The notes beneath the pieces were generated by a model that did not search any database, was not told where the DNA came from, and saw only the letters and a program-made list of their open reading frames with translations. Positions 39,371-44,065 of a stretch of DNA of 44,065 bases are shown here, piece by piece. A program made the translations under genes and the position numbers. This DNA comes from Gammaproteobacteria bacterium. Lineage in GTDB: Bacteria; Pseudomonadota; Gammaproteobacteria; SZUA-21. The DNA is taken from NCBI GenBank assembly GCA_003233345.1, contig QILK01000028.1, forward strand, positions 1 to 44,065. Reading direction: 5' to 3'. Numbering within the stretch: position 1 is the first letter of the stretch; each line of letters opens with the position of its first letter.

Positions 39371-40576
39371 ATGAATGAAATAGAAAACAAACTCAGCGCC
39401 GCCAACAGTTCGTTAATTATCGATATGCCTTTTTTGGGTGCCTTGGTATTACGCATGCCATTGATTGCGGCTGATCCAGCCTGGTGCAAAACAACAGGCA
39501 CAGACGCGCGGGCAATTTATTATAATCCAGAATATATTGGTGAATTGACACTGGCGCAGACTCAATTTGTGCTCGCGCATGAAGCGCTACATTGTGCGTT
39601 ATCGCATTTTGCCAGACGTCAGCACCGCATCAAGCATCGTTGGGATCTGGCTTGTGATCTGGCGATCAATCCAATTTTAATTAAAGACGGACTAGTGCCA
39701 CCCCCCGAAGCGTTTAGTATTGATGTGTATGAAAATATGTCGGCCGAGGAAATTTATCCATTGCTCGACGATAACGAAGACATGCAAACACAAGATCATC
39801 ATTTATACGACAAAGAAAACGATGACCCGGCGGATAAATTGCAGCAACCTAATCAATCCAGCCAATCACAAGGCAGTGGTTCAGCGGATGCTGAGATCGA
39901 TAAAAATGCAGGTGGTGCGCCACAACCAAAACCTCTTGATGGCAAAGAAAAAGAAGAATTGGCGATACAATGGAAGCAACGTATGGCGGGAGCCGCACAA
40001 ACCGCAATGCAGGCGGGGAAACTCAGTGGCGATATGGCCAGATGGATTGATACCTTGCTTCAGCCGCAGTTACCCTGGCGTATGTTGTTGGCCAAGCATA
40101 TGACCTCGGCGGCCAGAGAAGATTATAACTATACCCGACCCTCTCGACGCGAGGGCAGTGCGATTTTGCCCAGTTTACGCAGTAATCAGATAGATCTGGT
40201 TGTCGTTATCGATACCAGTGGTTCTATTTCCAACGCTGAAATGCAATTGTTTGTCTCCGAAGTGGATTCGATCAAAGGGCAAACAAGGTCGCGTATTACC
40301 CTGCAAGTATGCGATAATAAGCTCGCCGACGAGGGGCCGTGGGAGTTTGAATATTGGGATGAGTTTGCGTTACCTGAGAATTTGCCAGGTGGCGGTGGAA
40401 CCAGTTTTAAACCTGTTTTTGAATGGTTGGCGAGGACGGGTAAACGCCCGGACTTATTAATTTACTTTACTGATGCACAGGGAAAATTTCCTCAACTGGA
40501 ACCCGAGTTCAATGTGATTTGGCTGGTAAAAGGCAAGCAGCCTGTCCCTTGGGGTCAACGAATACAATTAAATTGA
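39371..40576 (+). CDS. Zincin-like + VWA-like domain protein (DUF2201 type); ATG 39371 preferred over GTG 39353
   Basis: FVLAHEALHCALSHFARR (HExxH) and C-terminal LVVVIDTSGSISNAEMQLFVSEVDSI (MIDAS-like DTSGS). Confidence 0.85.
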   Translation: MNEIENKLSAANSSLIIDMPFLGALVLRMPLIAADPAWCKTTGTDARAIYYNPEYIGELTLAQTQFVLAHEALHCALSHFARRQHRIKHRWDLACDLAINPILIKDGLVPPPEAFSIDVYENMSAEEIYPLLDDNEDMQTQDHHLYDKENDDPADKLQQPNQSSQSQGSGSADAEIDKNAGGAPQPKPLDGKEKEELAIQWKQRMAGAAQTAMQAGKLSGDMARWIDTLLQPQLPWRMLLAKHMTSAAREDYNYTRPSRREGSAILPSLRSNQIDLVVVIDTSGSISNAEMQLFVSEVDSIKGQTRSRITLQVCDNKLADEGPWEFEYWDEFALPENLPGGGGTSFKPVFEWLARTGKRPDLLIYFTDAQGKFPQLEPEFNVIWLVKGKQPVPWGQRIQLN

Positions 40577-40594
40577 CGCGACTGGATTTATTGT

Positions 40595-42172
40595 TTGAGT
40601 TTTAAATTTATGGATAATCTAAGCAACAATATTTCGCATGCCATTGCACCGGGTATGCACAAACACCTGGCGCAGCTTGGGATTGACTATGATATATTAG
40701 TACGACCTGAATCGCGTTCACTGGAAGATGTGGCAAACTCGCTGAAAATTCCCAGTCAATTGTTTGCACGTGCTGTTGTCTTGCGGGATGGCGAGTATGT
40801 TTGTCTTGCGGTACTGCCAATATCACATATGATTGACTTTACTGACCTTAAGGCATTAACCCAGCATCAATTGCACCCGGTCGGTACCAAGGTGAGCAGT
40901 GATATGTTTGCTGATTGTGACTTAAATACAATGCCTTTACTCGGCGAGCTATATCAGTTAGAAACCTTTTACGACATCAGCCTGTTTTCCGTGCCGTCAG
41001 TTATATTTGAAGGCGGCAGGCATGCCTCGCTGATTCGTGTTAATGGCACCGAGTTTGAAAAACTGGCCGCTAAAGGGCATAAGGCTAAATTCTCGAGTCC
41101 CATTGACACTTTGAGTTTTTATGGAACCGATATCGGCAAACCGATATCGGTTGAGTCTTCGAGCGCTTTTACGACTGCGGCCGATTTTACCATTAGGTAT
41201 CGGAATTTCACACCGGAAGTCGAACAAAGTAATAGCGATATTGCGCAACTGTTACCAGAGAAATCCATTCTGCTGGCTGATTTGCTCAAGATCCGTAATT
41301 CAGGTAAAAATGAAGCCGATAAACTCGAAGCAATTATTGTTAACGACAAAGCGCTAAATCATTGTGTTATACCGCTGCTCGAATCACCGTTGTTTTCAAG
41401 CGTGCTAGAAAAGGGTGAAACAATAACAAAGCTGTTCAGCGATGAGGAGACCGCGTCAAATATTGTCGTTAATATGGCGATCGGAATTGCTGTTCAAAAG
41501 CAATTCAAGTTTAATGCTTCCGGTCCATTGGATTTTATTAGTTTGTGGCAACATGCGCTAATCAGTACTAGTTTGTCTATCAAGCTTGCACAGGAACTCA
41601 ATAATCAGAACGTTAATTACGGTTTGCTGTGTTTGTCTGGTTTATTACAAAATACCGGTTATTTACTCTATGGATATTTATATCAAGCCAGATATTATTT
41701 GTTTAACCGATTATTAAAGGCCAATCCGGCGTTGCAAATCAGTACCTTCGAGTCTGTTTTTTATTTTCCCTCGAGTGTCATCGTCTCCAATAATCGTGGT
41801 GGTCATTATTCCAGTGTTCAGCCGCCAGAATCCACTACCGAGTCTGCACCGCGTGCGCCCGTTTTAGCACATTCCCAGTTAGGGTTGTCATTACTTTCCA
41901 GTTGGAAGATGCCACTGGAATTGTTGCTGACCATCGAGCACCATCATGATGAAAACTACCGTGGGGATTTTTCGATATACCCTAATCTAATCTATATCGC
42001 CAATGCGCTGCTGCATGCATTTGGCATTGGCGATGCTAAAGATAGTCAATTACCAGAAGCATTGTTGCAGACGCTTGATTTGAATGAGGCCAGGCTGCAT
42101 CAACTTGTTGCTGATTCTATTGAAGATTTTAGAGAAATCGTGACCGACAAAACTACCTTTTGCCCCATTTAG
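40595..42172 (+). CDS. YbaK/aminoacyl-tRNA deacylase-like domain fused to HDOD domain
   Basis: N-terminus resembles YbaK (HLAQLGIDYDILVRPESRSLEDVANSLKIPSQLFARAVVLRDGEYVCLAVLP); C-terminus HDOD-like (LLADLLKIRNSGKNEADKLEAIIVNDKALNHCVIPLLESPLF ... TIEHHHDENY). Start codon uncertain (possible 40610). Confidence 0.75.
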   Translation: MSFKFMDNLSNNISHAIAPGMHKHLAQLGIDYDILVRPESRSLEDVANSLKIPSQLFARAVVLRDGEYVCLAVLPISHMIDFTDLKALTQHQLHPVGTKVSSDMFADCDLNTMPLLGELYQLETFYDISLFSVPSVIFEGGRHASLIRVNGTEFEKLAAKGHKAKFSSPIDTLSFYGTDIGKPISVESSSAFTTAADFTIRYRNFTPEVEQSNSDIAQLLPEKSILLADLLKIRNSGKNEADKLEAIIVNDKALNHCVIPLLESPLFSSVLEKGETITKLFSDEETASNIVVNMAIGIAVQKQFKFNASGPLDFISLWQHALISTSLSIKLAQELNNQNVNYGLLCLSGLLQNTGYLLYGYLYQARYYLFNRLLKANPALQISTFESVFYFPSSVIVSNNRGGHYSSVQPPESTTESAPRAPVLAHSQLGLSLLSSWKMPLELLLTIEHHHDENYRGDFSIYPNLIYIANALLHAFGIGDAKDSQLPEALLQTLDLNEARLHQLVADSIEDFREIVTDKTTFCPI

Positions 42173-42198
42173 AATCTCTGATTGGTCAGGGTCTATAA

Positions 42199-42897
<699 letters not shown>

Positions 42898-42949
42898 ATT
42901 TATAGCTGTTTTTTACATTTAATTCTGTCATATTGCAGTATACTGATTA

Positions 42950-42998
42950 CATTCAGAAGGCAAGTTGCTTGCTTTCTGAGTTGCTTGCTTTCTGAATG
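42950..42998 (+). repeat. Hairpin containing a 16-bp tandem duplication
   Basis: cattcagaaggcaag ... cttgctttctgaatg; agttgcttgctttctg x2 at 42963-42978 and 42979-42994. Confidence 0.85.
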
Positions 42999-43049
42999 CT
43001 TCTTGAAAAGGTATTTTAAAAATACAATCAGTCATAACTGGCATATTTA

Positions 43050-43409
43050 ATGGCGATCATTGAACTCAAACGCGAAAACTTCGATACCACTGTACAAGGG
43101 AGTGAGCTTGTTATTGTGGATTTTTGGGCGTCTTGGTGTGCGCCGTGCAAGAGTTTTGCGCCGCTTTTTGAGAAAGCGTCTGAAAATTTTAGCCAGGTTG
43201 TGTTTGCCAAAGTCGATGCTGAGTCTGAATCCGATCTGGCTTCGCACTTCCATATCCGTAGTATTCCGACATTACTTATTTTCAGAAACCAGATTATTAT
43301 CTTTCGGCTCGATCAAAGTCTTGCGGAAGATGAACTGTTTATGTTGGTCGATAAAGCCGGGTCATTGGACATGAATCAAATTCGTAAAGACGCTCTGGAA
43401 AATAACTAG
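43050..43409 (+). CDS. Thioredoxin-family protein
   Basis: VIVDFWASWCAPCKSFAPLFEKAS; SIPTLLIFRN (cis-Pro). Confidence 0.93.
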   Translation: MAIIELKRENFDTTVQGSELVIVDFWASWCAPCKSFAPLFEKASENFSQVVFAKVDAESESDLASHFHIRSIPTLLIFRNQIIIFRLDQSLAEDELFMLVDKAGSLDMNQIRKDALENN

Positions 43410-43498
43410 TCCGACATGTTTTATAAATGTGGATCTACTTTCTTAAAGGATAAGGTTTTATTCGTTATTTGGATTTGGGGTTATTGTCCTTTTCAGCA

Positions 43499-43592
43499 GC
43501 GCCCTTTACATCCGCGAGCCAGAAGATTTTTTTCAGCGCAGACAACTGGGGTTGTAATGACGCTGAAAAAAACTTCTGACGGATGACGGCTA
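43499..43592 (+). repeat. Family-2 nested hairpin element, copy C (outer stem degenerate)
   Basis: agaagattttttt-cagcg-cagacaactggggttgtaatga-cgctg-aaaaaaacttct; atccg/cggat outer pair; ccattgaattc flank. Confidence 0.85.
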
Positions 43593-43635
43593 CCATTGAA
43601 TTCAGCAATAACCTAAAAACCCCTAAATCATCAAC

Positions 43636-43666
43636 GTAGCTCGGACTTCGCGCAGCGAATGCCGGG
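43636..43666 (+). repeat. REP-like palindrome, family 1 (diverged unit) between family-2 copies C and D
   Basis: gtagctcggacttcgcgcagcgaatgccggg. Confidence 0.85.
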
Positions 43667-43736
43667 AAAAAATAACTCGTCTAAATTCAATTAAAATTCC
43701 TTATAAAAAAGGATAAGAGTATCAAATTCACTGGAA

Positions 43737-43830
43737 GCCCCTCTACGGTCAGTCAGAAGATTTTTTTCGCGACTGAGCCACGGTGTGGAGTGAAAAAAAT
43801 CTTCTGACTGACCGTAGAAAGAGGGGGCGC
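43737..43830 (-). repeat. Family-2 nested hairpin element, copy D (perfect 25-bp stem)
   Basis: 43743-43767 ctacggtcagtcagaagattttttt is the exact reverse complement of 43793-43817 aaaaaaatcttctgactgaccgtag. Confidence 0.95.
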
Positions 43831-43874
43831 ACTAAAAAGGATAACAGCCCAAATTCGAAAATAATCAACCAGAG

Positions 43875-44065
43875 TCACATCAAGGCATCGAACGGCTGGA
43901 CTTCAACGACTTGCCCCGGTTCAACACCAGCATTTTCAGCCGCCAGTAAAATAAAGCAATCAGCTTTGCTCATAGATGTCAGTATATGTGATCCCTGTAA
44001 CGCCACCGGTGAAACGGTAAGATCGTTGTTGTCATCCCGTGATAAAATACCGCGTTGAAATTCAG
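43875..44065 (-). CDS. moeA: Molybdopterin molybdenumtransferase MoeA, C-terminus (5' part beyond window)
   Basis: Minus-strand translation EFQRGILSRDDNNDLTVSPVALQGSHILTSMSKADCFILLAAENAGVEPGQVVEVQPFDALM*; MoeA C-terminal domain. Absent from the supplied ORF track because its start lies outside the window. Confidence 0.88.
   Translation of the reverse strand, partial: EFQRGILSRDDNNDLTVSPVALQGSHILTSMSKADCFILLAAENAGVEPGQVVEVQPFDALM

Noticed and set aside
43783-44058. 91-aa plus-strand ORF
   Set aside because: Runs through the family-2 hairpin and then antisense to the moeA 3' end, which is the better-supported reading.

Overview
Chromosomal window from a gammaproteobacterium, probably a sulfur-oxidising lineage given the SoxB and YeeE/YedE homologues. 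Most of it is conserved housekeeping sequence: clpB 3' end, aspS, nudB, nadA, yebC-ruvCAB, ybgC-tolQ-tolR-tolR-tolA-tolB-pal-cpoB, queE/queC, tRNA-Lys(UUU), adk, a thioredoxin-like gene and the moeA 3' end. Accessory signalling genes include a tandem pair of eukaryotic-like Ser/Thr kinases with WD40 repeats, a PilZ protein, a three-gene sensor kinase / REC / REC-PAS-GGDEF-EAL cluster, a MoxR ATPase with an HExxH + VWA-like protein, and a YbaK-HDOD fusion. The least explained signal is intergenic. (1) A REP/REPIN-like palindrome family (consensus gtagcccggacttcgcgcagcgaacgccggg) occurs at ten loci, often as inverted doublets about 150 bp long. (2) A second family of ~65-100 nt nested hairpins occurs five times; its inner-stem sequences differ between copies while base pairing is largely kept. 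Every family-2 copy lies close to a family-1 unit. No transposase for either family is visible in the window. All protein assignments come from motif and family recognition by eye; no database searches were run.
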